Positions 16,669 through 26,269 are shown, counted from the first letter of the stretch. The stretch is 49,849 bases of DNA from JACIWG01 sp049969935 (GCA_049969935.1 JBMFNX010000008.1:1-49849); one strand, 5' to 3'. Translations and numbers: made by a program. The notes: generated by a model from the sequence alone, not told the origin.

Positions 16669-18225
16669 ATGGTAAGCAACATTCTAGACTACCTTAGACG
16701 CTTTATCCCTAAAGAAGTTTCTGGAGAAGATATGTTTGCTATAGAGGAGAATGCTGTCAGTCTAGGTCTTCCTAGACTTCTATTGATGGAAAATGCGGGT
16801 GCATGTGTAGCTGATTTTATAATAAGAAATTATGGCGTAAACTTTAGAAATGTGTTATTTGTTTGCGGGACTGGAAATAATGGTGGAGATGGTTTTGTTG
16901 CAGCCAGACACTTAAGAAACAGTTTCTTCAATGTTAAGGTTATACTTTTAGGTAAACCTTCTGAAATCAAAAGTGAGGAGGCTAAAGTAAACTGGCTTCT
17001 CATAGAAAAGATGGATGATGTGGAAAAATTTTTTCTCACAGACACTTCCCTAACAAACATCCTGAATAGTCTTTTAGAAGAATGTGATATAATTGTTGAT
17101 GCAATACTTGGAACAGGTGTTAAGGGAACTTTAAGGGATCCAATAAAATCTGTTGTTGAAGCAATAAATTTGTCTGGAAAACCTGTTATAGCAGTTGACA
17201 TTCCAACAGGCTTAAACCCTTCCACAGGAGAAGTTCAAGGTGAAGCTATTAAAGCATCGCATACGATAACATTTCATAAAATGAAGGTTGGCTTGGTTGG
17301 GCGAAAAGATTATACTGGAGAAGTTGTTGTAAAAGATATAGGCATACCTTTTGAAGCAGAATTTTTCACGGGACCAGGTGATCTTAGAAGGGTTATAAAG
17401 CCTAGAAAGTCTTACAGCCACAAAGGTGATTACGGTACAGTACTAGTTGTAGGCGGATGCGAATTCTATTCCGGCGCTCCCACACTTGCTGCCCTATCCT
17501 CTTATAGGACTGGAGCTGGGCTAGTGTACATAGTCGCCCCATCCTCTATTGCTTTATCAATTAGGCCGATTTCCCCAGACCTGATCGTTTATCCAACCAA
17601 TTCTCAACATCTAAAGTTAGATGATGTTGAACTAATAAAAGGTCTTCTTCCAAAGGCTGACGTTGTTGTAATCGGCCCAGGTCTCGGCCTCCATCCTGAA
17701 ACAATTGAGCTTGTTCATGAAGTTTTAAGAACCTGTAAGGGTGTATCCAAAGTCGTCTTAGACGCTGACGGGTTTAAAGCTGTAAAGGATGCTCCACACC
17801 TTCTTAATGGGACAGTAGCCACCCCCCATGCTGGAGAATTCAAGCATGTTTTCAACATTCTTGTTGGGGAAAGGTGGTGGGAACGCATTGATTCTGCTAT
17901 CGAGGTCGCGAAAAAATATAATTTTACCCTTCTCCTTAAGGGCCACGATACCCTTATAACTGACGGCTACCGGGTTAAGGTTAATCGTTGGTCTACATCT
18001 GGTTTGGCAGTTGGAGGAAGTGGTGACGTGCTTTCAGGTATCTTGGGAACTTTTATATCATGGGGAAACGACTACTTTTCTTCAGCCGCTGCCGCCGCCT
18101 ACGTGCACGGTGAAGCTGGTATAAAGGCTGTCTCAAAAAAGGGTTTTCATATTCTTGCATCAGACCTATTAGATATGTTGCCTGACGTTTTGAAACCATT
18201 TGACAGGGAAGTTGAAGGTTCATAA
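16669..18225 (+). CDS. nnrDE: Bifunctional NAD(P)H-hydrate epimerase / ADP-dependent dehydratase
   Basis: This 518-residue fusion repairs hydrated NADH/NADPH. The epimerase half (residues 1-230) has GTGNNGGDGFVAARHL and a conserved VDAILGTGVKG. The dehydratase half (about 240-518) has HKGDYGTVLVVGG, a VVIGPGLG loop, KVVLDADGFKAV and the ribokinase-like GGSGDVLSGILG near the end. Length is standard for the fused enzyme. The short gap to smc holds only AT-rich promoter-like sequence. Confidence 0.96.
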   Translation: MVSNILDYLRRFIPKEVSGEDMFAIEENAVSLGLPRLLLMENAGACVADFIIRNYGVNFRNVLFVCGTGNNGGDGFVAARHLRNSFFNVKVILLGKPSEIKSEEAKVNWLLIEKMDDVEKFFLTDTSLTNILNSLLEECDIIVDAILGTGVKGTLRDPIKSVVEAINLSGKPVIAVDIPTGLNPSTGEVQGEAIKASHTITFHKMKVGLVGRKDYTGEVVVKDIGIPFEAEFFTGPGDLRRVIKPRKSYSHKGDYGTVLVVGGCEFYSGAPTLAALSSYRTGAGLVYIVAPSSIALSIRPISPDLIVYPTNSQHLKLDDVELIKGLLPKADVVVIGPGLGLHPETIELVHEVLRTCKGVSKVVLDADGFKAVKDAPHLLNGTVATPHAGEFKHVFNILVGERWWERIDSAIEVAKKYNFTLLLKGHDTLITDGYRVKVNRWSTSGLAVGGSGDVLSGILGTFISWGNDYFSSAAAAAYVHGEAGIKAVSKKGFHILASDLLDMLPDVLKPFDREVEGS

Positions 18226-18283
18226 ACCATTTTTTAAAAAATTATTAACATAATGTTCTTACTCTTATGCTGTATAGATTAGA

Positions 18284-21200
18284 ATGCTGTATATAAAGAA
18301 GGTTGAGGCTGAAGGTTTCAAGACATTTAACAGAAAGGTTACTTTAAACTTTCAGCCTGGCCTTATAGCTATAACAGGCTTAAACGGTTCTGGAAAATCA
18401 AATATATTTGATGCCATACTCTTTGCCTTAGGAGAAAGTAGTCCAAAAACTTTGAGGGTTACGAGTTTAAAGAATCTTTTATTCGATGGAGGTGCTGGTG
18501 GAGAAAAGGCTTCTAAGGCTATCGTTTCCGTACAGTTCGATAATACTGGTAGAGAAATTCCAGTAGACGCTGACACCGTGACATTTACTAGAGAGCTTAG
18601 GGAAGACGGTGAATCCATTTTCAAAATAAATGGTAAGCATGTTTCTAAGCAGATGGTTATAAACTTGACACAGCTTTGCCTAATATCTCCAGAAGCATTT
18701 AATGTAATATTACAGGGGATGATCAATCGTATAGCAGAGCTTAGGCCTGACGAGCGTCGTCGTCTACTAGAAAGTCTTGTCGGTGTAGCACAGTTTGATG
18801 AAAAAAAGGCTGAAGCTTTAAAGAATCTGGAGGAGGCAACACATAAGCTTGAAATAGCCTTTGCAAGGATTGGGGAAATTAGAAACGTTTTAAGAAAAAA
18901 TGAGGAAGCGAGAAACATTCTCTTAAGATACAGGCACATTGAGGAAGAGATAAGGCGCCTAAACGCTATGAAGGTTTCAAGGAACATAAGCCTCCTAAAC
19001 CAGCAGATTTCATCTCTAAACTCTAGTCTAGAAGAGGAAAAGGGTTTTTTGAAGAAGAGAATACATGATAAGACTGTTCTTGAAGCGGAAATTGAAGCGT
19101 TAAAGGGTCAGAGGGAACAGTTTCTTTCATCCATATCTGATCCATCAAAGACTTTCGTAAACTATGAAATGGAGCTTGCTTCAACATATTCAAAGATAGA
19201 GGAAATATCCTCTCAAATAAAATCTCTTGAAGAAAGAAATTTAGAAATAGAGCAAGATCTTTCCACCCTCACTACAATGTTATCCGGCCTTGAAGTTGAA
19301 AAAGGAAATCTTTCTCAAACTCTTGAAAGGTTAAAGAATGAGGTTAAGTTAAAGGAGACAGAGAGACAGTCAATTTTACAAAAGATCAAAACCGTTACAG
19401 CTGAAGTGAATGAAGTAAATAAAAGGCTTTCTAGAATAAAGTCCAAAAAGTTGAAGGCTGATTCTAAAGTCAAGAAAATAGATATCTTACTTGAAAAAGG
19501 TAAGGCTAAAAAGGAAAGGATAGTGTCAATACATACAAAACTCTCTTACAGGTTTAAACTTCTTGAAAGCAAACAGAACTCTTTCTCTACAGTTTTAAAT
19601 GAGCTTAAACAGTCCCTCTCCAACCTAGATAATCTACTGCAAACCGAATCCACTGAAGTAGTCTCTCTTTCAAAATCGTATGAGGAGATTGAGAGAAGGC
19701 GTAGGGCTATGCTTGATGCGATAAAATCTTCTATCGAAACCTTGGAAAAGGTTGAATCAAGTATAGTTAAGGCTGAAGCAGTTCAAAGGATAGCTGAAGA
19801 ACTTCTTGACGTAGAGGGTTTAGAGCGGCTTGTCTCGTTCGCGAAAACAGGTGCTGTTGAAGGCTGTGTAGGTCTAGTGAAGGAGCTAATAAGTTTCGAA
19901 GAAAAATATGCAAAACCTGTTAAATCTGTCTGCGGATTATGGCTTAACGCGATCGTTGTAAAGGACAGGAATTCATTGAATAAGCTTATTGATGCAGCGC
20001 AAAAGGTTGGCGCTAAACATTTTAACATGATAACCTTGTCTGAAATAAAGCCACTGCAACTGTCTCCCCCTCCACAGGAGCCTGGTATAATAGGCTATCT
20101 ATCAAGTTTTGTTAACGTTAGCGGCGAATATGATGTTTTGAAAAGTTTTCTTTTCCAGAACACTCTCTTGGTTGAAGATGATTCTATTGCACTGAAATGT
20201 TCTAGTAAAGGTTTCAGATGTGTGACATTGGATGGTGCACTTTATGAAGCCTATGGTTCAGGCTATGCTTCAGGATTTCCAGAAATTCTTGAAGCTGTAT
20301 CCTCATATGGTGTGGACGAATACTATAGTGAGCTTAAGACTGTAATCTCAAATCTAAAGAAGATTGTTGAAAGGAGGCAGGCTGACCTAGAGAAGTTGAA
20401 TGAGAAAAGTAAAACACTTTTGGAGAAGAAGGCTGAAGTTTCAAAGAATCTCGGTCAAGTTCATGGCGAAATTGAATCACTTATAAAGTTTGTTAAAAAA
20501 TATTCTGAAACCTATTCATCTAATCAGTTGAAGCTGAACAGTTTAAGGGACAAGCTTTCTAAGATAGAAGTGTATCTTAGAAGGGTTGATGAGCGGATTA
20601 ATCTCCTTAATTTAAAGAGAGATGCTCTGATGAAGGTTATACAAAGTGAGGAAGAGAATGTTGAAGCACAAAAGCTTATAGAATTAAATAATACACTTAA
20701 TAGCCTAAACAGCCAGCTCCAGTCCCTAACCAACATTATTAATGAAATAAACATTAGCCTTATGCAGACTAAAGGTAGGCTTGAAAACGATGTCCTAGTC
20801 TCATACAATAATACTAGAAAGAGTGTTGAGAAACTTAAGGCTGAATATGAATCAAATAAGGGCAAGATCGAGGAAGGCCGTAGAACTTTAGTGGAGCTTA
20901 AAGAAAAGTATGAAACATTGAAGGCTAAGGAAGAAGAATTTCATCAAGCATCAATAAATATGCAGAAGACGCTTTCAGACTATGACACAAAAGTTAACGA
21001 GAAGATTGCTCAACTGAATTCCTTGAATGATATGATAGGTAGGTCAACTTTAAGAATAAATCAGCTCACTAGCAGGATAGAAAATTTGAGGGAGAAGCTT
21101 GAATCAGAATATAATGCGCTAAGACTATACGGCCACACTTCTCCAATAGAATATGTTGAAGGCTCAGACGAACTTCTTCTCATGCTTCAGCAGGAGCTGG

Positions 21201-21820
21201 AGGAGGTTAAGCCTATGCTGAACTTTCTAGCGGAAAAAGACTATGAAAGTGTCCTAGAAGGCTACAAGAATCTTTCGCTCAGAAGCAATCAGCTTGAGGA
21301 GGAGAGGGAAAGTATTATCGCATTGATTGAGGAAATCGATAACCAGAAGAAGAAGGTTTTCATGGAAGCTTTTGAGAAGATTGACCGTAGCCTAAGAAGT
21401 ATATTTAAGGACCTTACTGACGGTGAAGCTTGGCTTGAGCTAGAAAATCCTGAGGAAATATTTTCTGGAGGAATATATCTTATGGCAAGCTTTCCAGGAA
21501 AAAGGCCTAAAGAGTCTCTTATGCTAAGCGGTGGAGAAAAGACGATAACTACTGTAGCCTTCATCTTGGCAATGCAAAGCGCATACAAGTCACCATTTTA
21601 CCTATTTGATGAAGTTGACGCCCACCTTGACCAGTTGAATTTGGAACGTCTAACCAACATTTTGAGGGAACGTTCTAAGGAAGCTCAAATAATTCTCATC
21701 ACCTTAAAAGATTTAACATTATCTAAAGCCGATAAAATATTTGGAGTGTACCAGCGTGGTGGTAGTGCGAGCATTGTCGAATATTCTCCGAGTGTAGCGG
21801 TTAGGGAGGTTAAAGCATGA
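18284..21820 (+). CDS. smc: Chromosome segregation SMC ATPase
   Basis: At 1178 residues this is a full-length SMC. Walker A GLNGSGKS is at 32-39. Two very long coiled coils (about 170-500 and 680-1020) flank a hinge around 520-660. The C-terminal head has signature LSGGEKTITT and Walker B YLFDEVDAHLD. It organises and segregates DNA as a dimer closed by ScpA and ScpB. It starts at ATG 18284. Its stop overlaps the scpA start (ATGA), so subunits are made together. Classical crenarchaea lack canonical SMC-ScpAB, which informs placement of this organism. Confidence 0.98.
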   Translation: MLYIKKVEAEGFKTFNRKVTLNFQPGLIAITGLNGSGKSNIFDAILFALGESSPKTLRVTSLKNLLFDGGAGGEKASKAIVSVQFDNTGREIPVDADTVTFTRELREDGESIFKINGKHVSKQMVINLTQLCLISPEAFNVILQGMINRIAELRPDERRRLLESLVGVAQFDEKKAEALKNLEEATHKLEIAFARIGEIRNVLRKNEEARNILLRYRHIEEEIRRLNAMKVSRNISLLNQQISSLNSSLEEEKGFLKKRIHDKTVLEAEIEALKGQREQFLSSISDPSKTFVNYEMELASTYSKIEEISSQIKSLEERNLEIEQDLSTLTTMLSGLEVEKGNLSQTLERLKNEVKLKETERQSILQKIKTVTAEVNEVNKRLSRIKSKKLKADSKVKKIDILLEKGKAKKERIVSIHTKLSYRFKLLESKQNSFSTVLNELKQSLSNLDNLLQTESTEVVSLSKSYEEIERRRRAMLDAIKSSIETLEKVESSIVKAEAVQRIAEELLDVEGLERLVSFAKTGAVEGCVGLVKELISFEEKYAKPVKSVCGLWLNAIVVKDRNSLNKLIDAAQKVGAKHFNMITLSEIKPLQLSPPPQEPGIIGYLSSFVNVSGEYDVLKSFLFQNTLLVEDDSIALKCSSKGFRCVTLDGALYEAYGSGYASGFPEILEAVSSYGVDEYYSELKTVISNLKKIVERRQADLEKLNEKSKTLLEKKAEVSKNLGQVHGEIESLIKFVKKYSETYSSNQLKLNSLRDKLSKIEVYLRRVDERINLLNLKRDALMKVIQSEEENVEAQKLIELNNTLNSLNSQLQSLTNIINEINISLMQTKGRLENDVLVSYNNTRKSVEKLKAEYESNKGKIEEGRRTLVELKEKYETLKAKEEEFHQASINMQKTLSDYDTKVNEKIAQLNSLNDMIGRSTLRINQLTSRIENLREKLESEYNALRLYGHTSPIEYVEGSDELLLMLQQELEEVKPMLNFLAEKDYESVLEGYKNLSLRSNQLEEERESIIALIEEIDNQKKKVFMEAFEKIDRSLRSIFKDLTDGEAWLELENPEEIFSGGIYLMASFPGKRPKESLMLSGGEKTITTVAFILAMQSAYKSPFYLFDEVDAHLDQLNLERLTNILRERSKEAQIILITLKDLTLSKADKIFGVYQRGGSASIVEYSPSVAVREVKA

Positions 21821-22458
21821 GCATAAAGGTTCCTCTCACAAAGTTTCCACTAAAGCTTCTGGTTGACGTGGAAAGCATTTCAAAGAAGAGGGTTTGGGAT
21901 GTTAACATTTCAGAACTATTAAACCAGTTTACTTCCCTCTACTCAGACTATAAAAGGGATTTGAGACTTTATGGAACCGTAGCACTGTCATCATCCATAA
22001 TTTATAAGCTTCAGGTTGAATCCTTCTTCCTCTTCGAAAAACAGTCTCTTAGACCATTCGAGGGTGGAGAAATTTCTCTTCCAACAATAATAGATGTACC
22101 ATACAGGCACGAAGTCTATTCAACTTCAGTAGAAGACTTAATAATTGCGCTAGAAAGGATAATATCCTCCTCCCCACTTAAAAGGATGAAGAAGGAGGAA
22201 ACTCTAGTTCCCGTCTCAAGCTTAGAGCTTCCAACTGACCCATTTCTGATGAACATTAATGAGCTGATAAAAGAATTTAAGAAGCAACTTCTTTCTCTAA
22301 TGGACGAAAATCATATTATAAGTTTTAGGAAGCTTGTCGAAGGCTTACCCCTAATCGAGGTTGTAAGAAATTTTCTTTTAACCCTTTTCGTTGCTCAAGA
22401 AGAGTTTGTTGACCTGATTCAGGAGGAAAATGATATAATAATAAGGGTGCTCGTTTAA
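21817..22458 (+). CDS. scpA: Segregation and condensation protein A (kleisin)
   Basis: This 213-residue archaeal-type ScpA has an N-terminal helical segment that includes VWDVNISELLNQFTSLYSDY, matching the kleisin start that binds the SMC neck, and a C-terminal winged-helix-like end (FRKLVEGLPLIEVVRNFLLT, EEFVDLIQEEND) that binds the SMC head. The overlap with smc supports the assignment despite the divergent sequence. The partner scpB follows after 217 bases that contain its promoter. Confidence 0.9.
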   Translation: MSIKVPLTKFPLKLLVDVESISKKRVWDVNISELLNQFTSLYSDYKRDLRLYGTVALSSSIIYKLQVESFFLFEKQSLRPFEGGEISLPTIIDVPYRHEVYSTSVEDLIIALERIISSSPLKRMKKEETLVPVSSLELPTDPFLMNINELIKEFKKQLLSLMDENHIISFRKLVEGLPLIEVVRNFLLTLFVAQEEFVDLIQEENDIIIRVLV

Positions 22459-22675
22459 TAATGTGCTTTCAACTTGAAGCTAAAACTATTTTGTTTTCAC
22501 ACAATCTTTTCATATTAATACAGTTTAACTGTTTTAGGAAAAAATTTTTCTCTATATCGCATAAGCTTATAACATTTAATATTGGCTGTCAGAGTATTTT
22601 AAAAAAATATTTAAAATTTGAGCATTTACTCTATTTAAGCAAAAATAAACTAAATATTGTGTCTGAGGTGGTCTA

Positions 22676-23212
22676 ATGAGTGAAGAGCAAGATATAAGCT
22701 TTCTTAAGGGTAAGATTGAAGCAGCACTATATGTTGCGGGAAGGCCTCTTTCTTTAGAGGAAATTTCTAAGGCTACTGGAATACGCTCTAAAAGAAAGAA
22801 TCTTCTGCTAGCTAGAGAAGTTCTTTCAACATACAACTCTTTTTCTAACGCTCTAGAAATCTTGGAGCTTCCAGGCAACCTTTTTGTTCTACAGCTTAAA
22901 CAAAAGTATAGGGATGTTGTCAAAAAGTTTTCGACAAAACCTCTTCTACCAGAATCTGCTTTGAGGACACTGTCTTACATCGCCTTCTACCAGCCTGTTA
23001 CAGTAAAGGATGTGGTCAACAGGATTGGTGTTAAAGCTTACCGTCACATTTCTATGCTTGAAGCATTAGACTTTGTTATGGCAAAGCCTGGTGTTAAGCC
23101 AAAAACATATGTTACCACACCGAACTTTTCAAGATATTTTGGGTTAAGTGAAGATATTAGTGTGTTAAAGGAGCAGTTGAAGAATAGGGTTGGCAGGGGC
23201 TTAAAGCTTTAA
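22676..23212 (+). CDS. scpB: Segregation and condensation protein B
   Basis: This 178-residue ScpB has two winged helices: residues 8-75 (KIEAALYVAGRPLSLEEISK) and 88-150 (LRTLSYIAFYQPVTVKDVVN). ScpB dimers bind the kleisin ScpA. ATG 22676 follows GAGGTGG. The upstream gap (22459-22675) is AT-rich with a CTATTTAAG element about 40 bases before the start; a 71-codon open frame there looks like chance. The gene probably has its own promoter rather than depending on smc-scpA. Confidence 0.93.
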   Translation: MSEEQDISFLKGKIEAALYVAGRPLSLEEISKATGIRSKRKNLLLAREVLSTYNSFSNALEILELPGNLFVLQLKQKYRDVVKKFSTKPLLPESALRTLSYIAFYQPVTVKDVVNRIGVKAYRHISMLEALDFVMAKPGVKPKTYVTTPNFSRYFGLSEDISVLKEQLKNRVGRGLKL

Positions 23213-23266
23213 AGAAAAGTATATTATGTCTCCAGTATACTACCCTTTCGCATAGGTGTTTCCAGT

Positions 23267-23653
23267 ATGCCAAGATATGTTGAAAACTTGAGGAAGAGGA
23301 AGCCGACTGGTGGTGTGCGTGTTCCTAACAGGGGTAGGAGGGCGTATGAGCAGCACGGTTATCCTGTGGACACTAAGGTTGGTCAAGAGGAGCGTTTTCT
23401 TAAAAGGTGTAAGGGTGGATGCTACAAGGTTAAATGTGTTGCAACCTCATACGCTAATGTTGTTGACCCTGTCTCAAAGCAGGCTAGAAAGGTTAAAATT
23501 CTAAAGCTTCTATTAAATCCTGCAAGCAAGGATCTTACTAGAAGGGGTGTTATAACTAAGGGTGCTCTTCTGGAAACGGAGCTTGGTCAGGCAAAGGTTA
23601 CTTCTAGGCCTGGACAGGATGGTATCGTTAACGCTGTTCTGGTTAAGCGGTAG
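23267..23653 (+). CDS. rps8e: Ribosomal protein S8e
   Basis: This 128-residue protein is full length for archaeal S8e of the small subunit. It carries the basic N-terminus with KRKPTGGVRVPNRGRRAYEQ, the central KILKLLLNPASKDLTRRGVI and the final RPGQDGIVNAVLVK. ATG 23267 is the start. The SRP19 gene follows six bases later, linking translation and protein targeting. Confidence 0.97.
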   Translation: MPRYVENLRKRKPTGGVRVPNRGRRAYEQHGYPVDTKVGQEERFLKRCKGGCYKVKCVATSYANVVDPVSKQARKVKILKLLLNPASKDLTRRGVITKGALLETELGQAKVTSRPGQDGIVNAVLVKR

Positions 23654-23659
23654 GAGAAG

Positions 23660-23959
23660 TTGAAGGACTACGATCACATAATATTGTGGCTTGACTACTT
23701 TAACTCAAAATTTTCTAGAAGCTGTGGAAGGCGTGTTCCCACAAACCTTGCAGTCTCTTCACCAACACTTGACGAGCTTGTTGAAGCCGCTAAAATGCTG
23801 GGCTATGAAGTTGAAGCGTTTAAGGCAAAGTATCCTAAAAGAAATTATTTGGAAAGCGGGTACATTTCTATACCTAAAACTAAGAGCAAGAATGCTGTGA
23901 TAAAGGAAATTTCAAAAATGTTAGCCCAGGTTCGTGGTATGAAACGTCAAAAGAGTTGA
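23660..23959 (+). CDS. srp19: Signal recognition particle protein SRP19
   Basis: This 99-residue SRP19 binds SRP RNA and prepares it for SRP54. The start DHIILWLDYFNSKFSRSCGR with RRVP and the later YPKRNYLESGYISIP match the family core. The basic C-terminus (RGMKRQKS) is usual. TTG 23660 is the start, with AGGAGA just upstream. It is coupled to S8e. Confidence 0.95.
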   Translation: MKDYDHIILWLDYFNSKFSRSCGRRVPTNLAVSSPTLDELVEAAKMLGYEVEAFKAKYPKRNYLESGYISIPKTKSKNAVIKEISKMLAQVRGMKRQKS

Positions 23960-24001
23960 TCGGGGTTAAAGTTTAAATTATATCCCTTTGCTTAACCTGT
24001 T

Positions 24002-24256
24002 GTGAAAAAGCTGGGTATAGTATTACATAAGGCTAAAAGTGGCAATATTGTTGTAAAGGGTACAGAATTTTTTAAACCCTCACTTCAAGTTTATGATGAA
24101 AAGGGTAAGAGGGTGGGTTTTGTTATAGAAACTTTTGGCCCAGTGGCTTCACCCTATATCCTTGTCAAGCCTACAACTGACAGGGTTCGCAAGCTAATCG
24201 GTAAAACCCTGTATGTAAAGGAGGTTGCTGATTCAGTTGAAGGAAAAGGAAACTGA
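24002..24256 (+). CDS. gar1: H/ACA RNP protein Gar1
   Basis: This 84-residue protein has the compact Gar1 beta-barrel. LGIVLHKAKSGNIVVKGTEF at the start is followed by the conserved KRVGFVIETFGPVASPYILVKP. Gar1 binds Cbf5 in archaeal H/ACA pseudouridylation particles. A TTAAATTATA element at 23971-23980 precedes GTG 24002 by about 22 bases, which suggests a leaderless GTG start. The end overlaps the TFB gene, an arrangement common in archaea. Confidence 0.93.
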   Translation: MKKLGIVLHKAKSGNIVVKGTEFFKPSLQVYDEKGKRVGFVIETFGPVASPYILVKPTTDRVRKLIGKTLYVKEVADSVEGKGN

Positions 24257-25151
24257 TTCCAGAACATGTCCATCATGTGGAAGCAAGCTTATTGTCGACC
24301 TAGAGTCAGGTGAACTTATATGTTCCAAATGTGGTGTTGTTATAAAGGATCATGTTGTTGACGAGCGTCCCGAATGGAAGGCTATAGATTTAGAAGATAA
24401 GCAGAAGCGTGTTAGAGTTGGTGCTCCAATGACATATCTTCTACACGATGAAGGCTTAACCACATTTATAGGAGATAAGCCGTATGGTGTTTCAGGTAAA
24501 GGCGGCGACTTCAAGAACATCAAAAACGCGCACTCTAGAGTGAGAGTGAATTCTGAAGAGCGTTCGCTTATGCAGATTCTTGGAAAAATAGAGGACATAA
24601 GTAAGAGGCTTTCTCTTCCAAACAATGTTGCAGAAACCGCTGCATACTTTATTCACTCTAAAGATGTTAGAGCTTTTCTAAAGAATAAGGGTCAGAGGGA
24701 GACGGCTGCAGCACTAGTTTATCTTAGCTGTAGAATATGTAATCTTAATAGGACTTTAAAGGAGGTTTCTGAGGCGGCTGGACTAAAAAAGAAGGATGTT
24801 GCAAAATACTATCGTATTCTAGCTCAAAAGTTTTCCACAGCCCCCATTAGGAGGCCTACTGTTTCCAGTTACGTGACAAAGGCGGCTAACCTTCTAAGTC
24901 TTTCAACAAAAACTGAACGTTTAGCACTCTCACTATCCTCTAAGGTTGAGTCTTCAAAATTTTCTCATGGAAAAAATCCTGCTGGCTTAGCTGCCGCATG
25001 CGTCTACATTTCATCAACACTATTTGATGAGCCAGTATCATCCGAAGATTTAGCCTCCAGCCTAAATGTCACCCCCCTAACTATAAGAAATAGGGTTAAG
25101 GAAATTCTACAAAACTTTGACATAATAGTGGAAGTTGACTCTATAAAATAG
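24237..25151 (+). CDS. tfb: Transcription initiation factor B (TFB)
   Basis: TFB bridges TBP and RNA polymerase at promoters. The protein has a zinc ribbon (CPSCGSKL and ICSKCGVV), a B-reader-type segment (RVGAPMTYLLHDEGLTTF) and two cyclin folds (about 110-200 and 210-304, with NKGQRETAAALVYLSCRI and PAGLAAACVYISS). The frame is open from TTG 24225, which abuts GGAGG (24220-24224). TTG 24237 leaves normal spacing and is preferred (304 residues). It overlaps the 3' end of gar1. It is followed by TFE-beta, so two initiation factors are adjacent. Confidence 0.95.
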   Translation: MKEKETDSRTCPSCGSKLIVDLESGELICSKCGVVIKDHVVDERPEWKAIDLEDKQKRVRVGAPMTYLLHDEGLTTFIGDKPYGVSGKGGDFKNIKNAHSRVRVNSEERSLMQILGKIEDISKRLSLPNNVAETAAYFIHSKDVRAFLKNKGQRETAAALVYLSCRICNLNRTLKEVSEAAGLKKKDVAKYYRILAQKFSTAPIRRPTVSSYVTKAANLLSLSTKTERLALSLSSKVESSKFSHGKNPAGLAAACVYISSTLFDEPVSSEDLASSLNVTPLTIRNRVKEILQNFDIIVEVDSIK

Positions 25152-25215
25152 TAAACATTATAGGGAAGTATTATCAAATATTTTAATAAATATCTTTTGG
25201 AGGTGTATGCTGTCC

Positions 25216-25692
25216 ATGGAATCAGAAGACGATGTTGTCGAAGAAGAGGCTTTGGAAGAAGGGGGAGAGTCTCAACCGTCAGCATCCTCTGCTATAAAAA
25301 GTGAGGAGGAAGAGCTTGACCTCACCTCAAGAACCTACAAGGCTATTGTAGAACATGGAATGCAGGGTATACTTCAGAGCCAGCTTTGGAAGGAGCTGAA
25401 TCTTACTAGCAGAGACGGTAGCAGGCTTGCTATAAGGCTTGAAAAGCGTGGTATGATTAGACGTGAAAAGGTTCTTGAAAACGGTAGGTGGACTTATAGG
25501 CTTTACCCAATACGTATGCCGATAAAGACTGCCTCAATAAGAAACGCTCCCTGCCTGACATGTAAGCTTGTTGAACAGTGTTCTGAAGACGGTAAGATAT
25601 CTCCAAAAACTTGTAGGATGCTCGAAGACTGGGTTAGAAAAGAATATTCTGCAAACAAGGTTATGATGAAAGTTGAAGCTAAGTCAAGCTAG
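25216..25692 (+). CDS. TFE-beta (Rpc34/RPC39-type) transcription factor subunit
   Basis: After an acidic Glu-rich N-terminus, residues 40-105 form an extended winged helix (QSQLWKELNLTSRDGSRLAI). The C-terminal CLTCKLVEQCSEDGKISP plus a later Cys has the C-x2-C-x5-C-x10-C spacing of the FeS cluster shared by archaeal TFE-beta and RPC39 of RNA polymerase III. TFE helps open promoters as an alpha/beta dimer; the alpha partner is not in the window. ATG 25216 has good spacing to GGAGGTG (25199-25205); ATG 25207 in the same frame is an alternative. TFE-beta is typical of crenarchaeal and thaumarchaeal-type lineages. Confidence 0.88.
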   Translation: MESEDDVVEEEALEEGGESQPSASSAIKSEEEELDLTSRTYKAIVEHGMQGILQSQLWKELNLTSRDGSRLAIRLEKRGMIRREKVLENGRWTYRLYPIRMPIKTASIRNAPCLTCKLVEQCSEDGKISPKTCRMLEDWVRKEYSANKVMMKVEAKSS

Positions 25693-26269
25693 GAGGGACT
25701 TTTACAGGAGAAAGGCTAAACTGGAAGGCTACAAAAGTAGGGCAGCATACAAGCTTATCGAGTTAGTGAAAAAGTATGGTCTAATCAAGGCCGGAGACCA
25801 TGTTATAGACTTCGGATGCGCTCCAGGCGGTTGGCTTCAGGTTGCAAGCAAGTATGTTGGAGCCGATGGGAAAGTATTCGGTTTCGACCTAAAGTCTGTT
25901 AGCGTAAGCTTGTCCAACGTTTTAACATATGTTTTAGACATCACATCACCTGATGCACTCAATTTTGTAAAAGAGTGTCTGTTGAGGGAAGCCGATGTAG
26001 TCCTCTCAGACCTTTCACCCAACATCAGTGGCATATGGGAGGTTGACCATGCAAAACAAATAGACTTGACACTAAAGGTTGTTGAAATGATACCACACAT
26101 TCTTAAGCCTGGAGGCAACTGTCTTCTCAAAGTTTTCCAGGGCCCAAACTTGGACAGGGTTAGAAAAACTTTGAACACAATGTTCGAGAAAGTGTATCTT
26201 ACAAAGCCTTCTGCAAGTCGAAAGGAAAGCAGTGAACTGTACCTTGTATGCCTATCATATTTTGGCTAA
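25673..26269 (+). CDS. rlmE: 23S rRNA 2'-O-methyltransferase RlmE/FtsJ
   Basis: This 198-residue FtsJ-family enzyme methylates ribose in the ribosomal A-loop region using SAM. The K-D-K-E tetrad is readable: Lys in SRAAYKLIEL, Asp in VVLSDLSPNISG, Lys in NCLLKVFQG and Glu in SRKESSELYLV. The SAM loop is VIDFGCAPGGWLQ. It starts at TTG 25673 inside the TFE-beta reading frame, so translation is coupled. Its 3' end overlaps the converging trm1 gene by about 15 bases. Confidence 0.95.
   Translation: MKLSQARRDFYRRKAKLEGYKSRAAYKLIELVKKYGLIKAGDHVIDFGCAPGGWLQVASKYVGADGKVFGFDLKSVSVSLSNVLTYVLDITSPDALNFVKECLLREADVVLSDLSPNISGIWEVDHAKQIDLTLKVVEMIPHILKPGGNCLLKVFQGPNLDRVRKTLNTMFEKVYLTKPSASRKESSELYLVCLSYFG

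Noticed and set aside
22461..22676. 71-codon plus-strand open frame between scpA and scpB
   Set aside because: AT-rich, Phe/Lys/Ile-biased, no ribosome site, no recognisable motif, and runs into the scpB start; it looks like chance in a promoter region.
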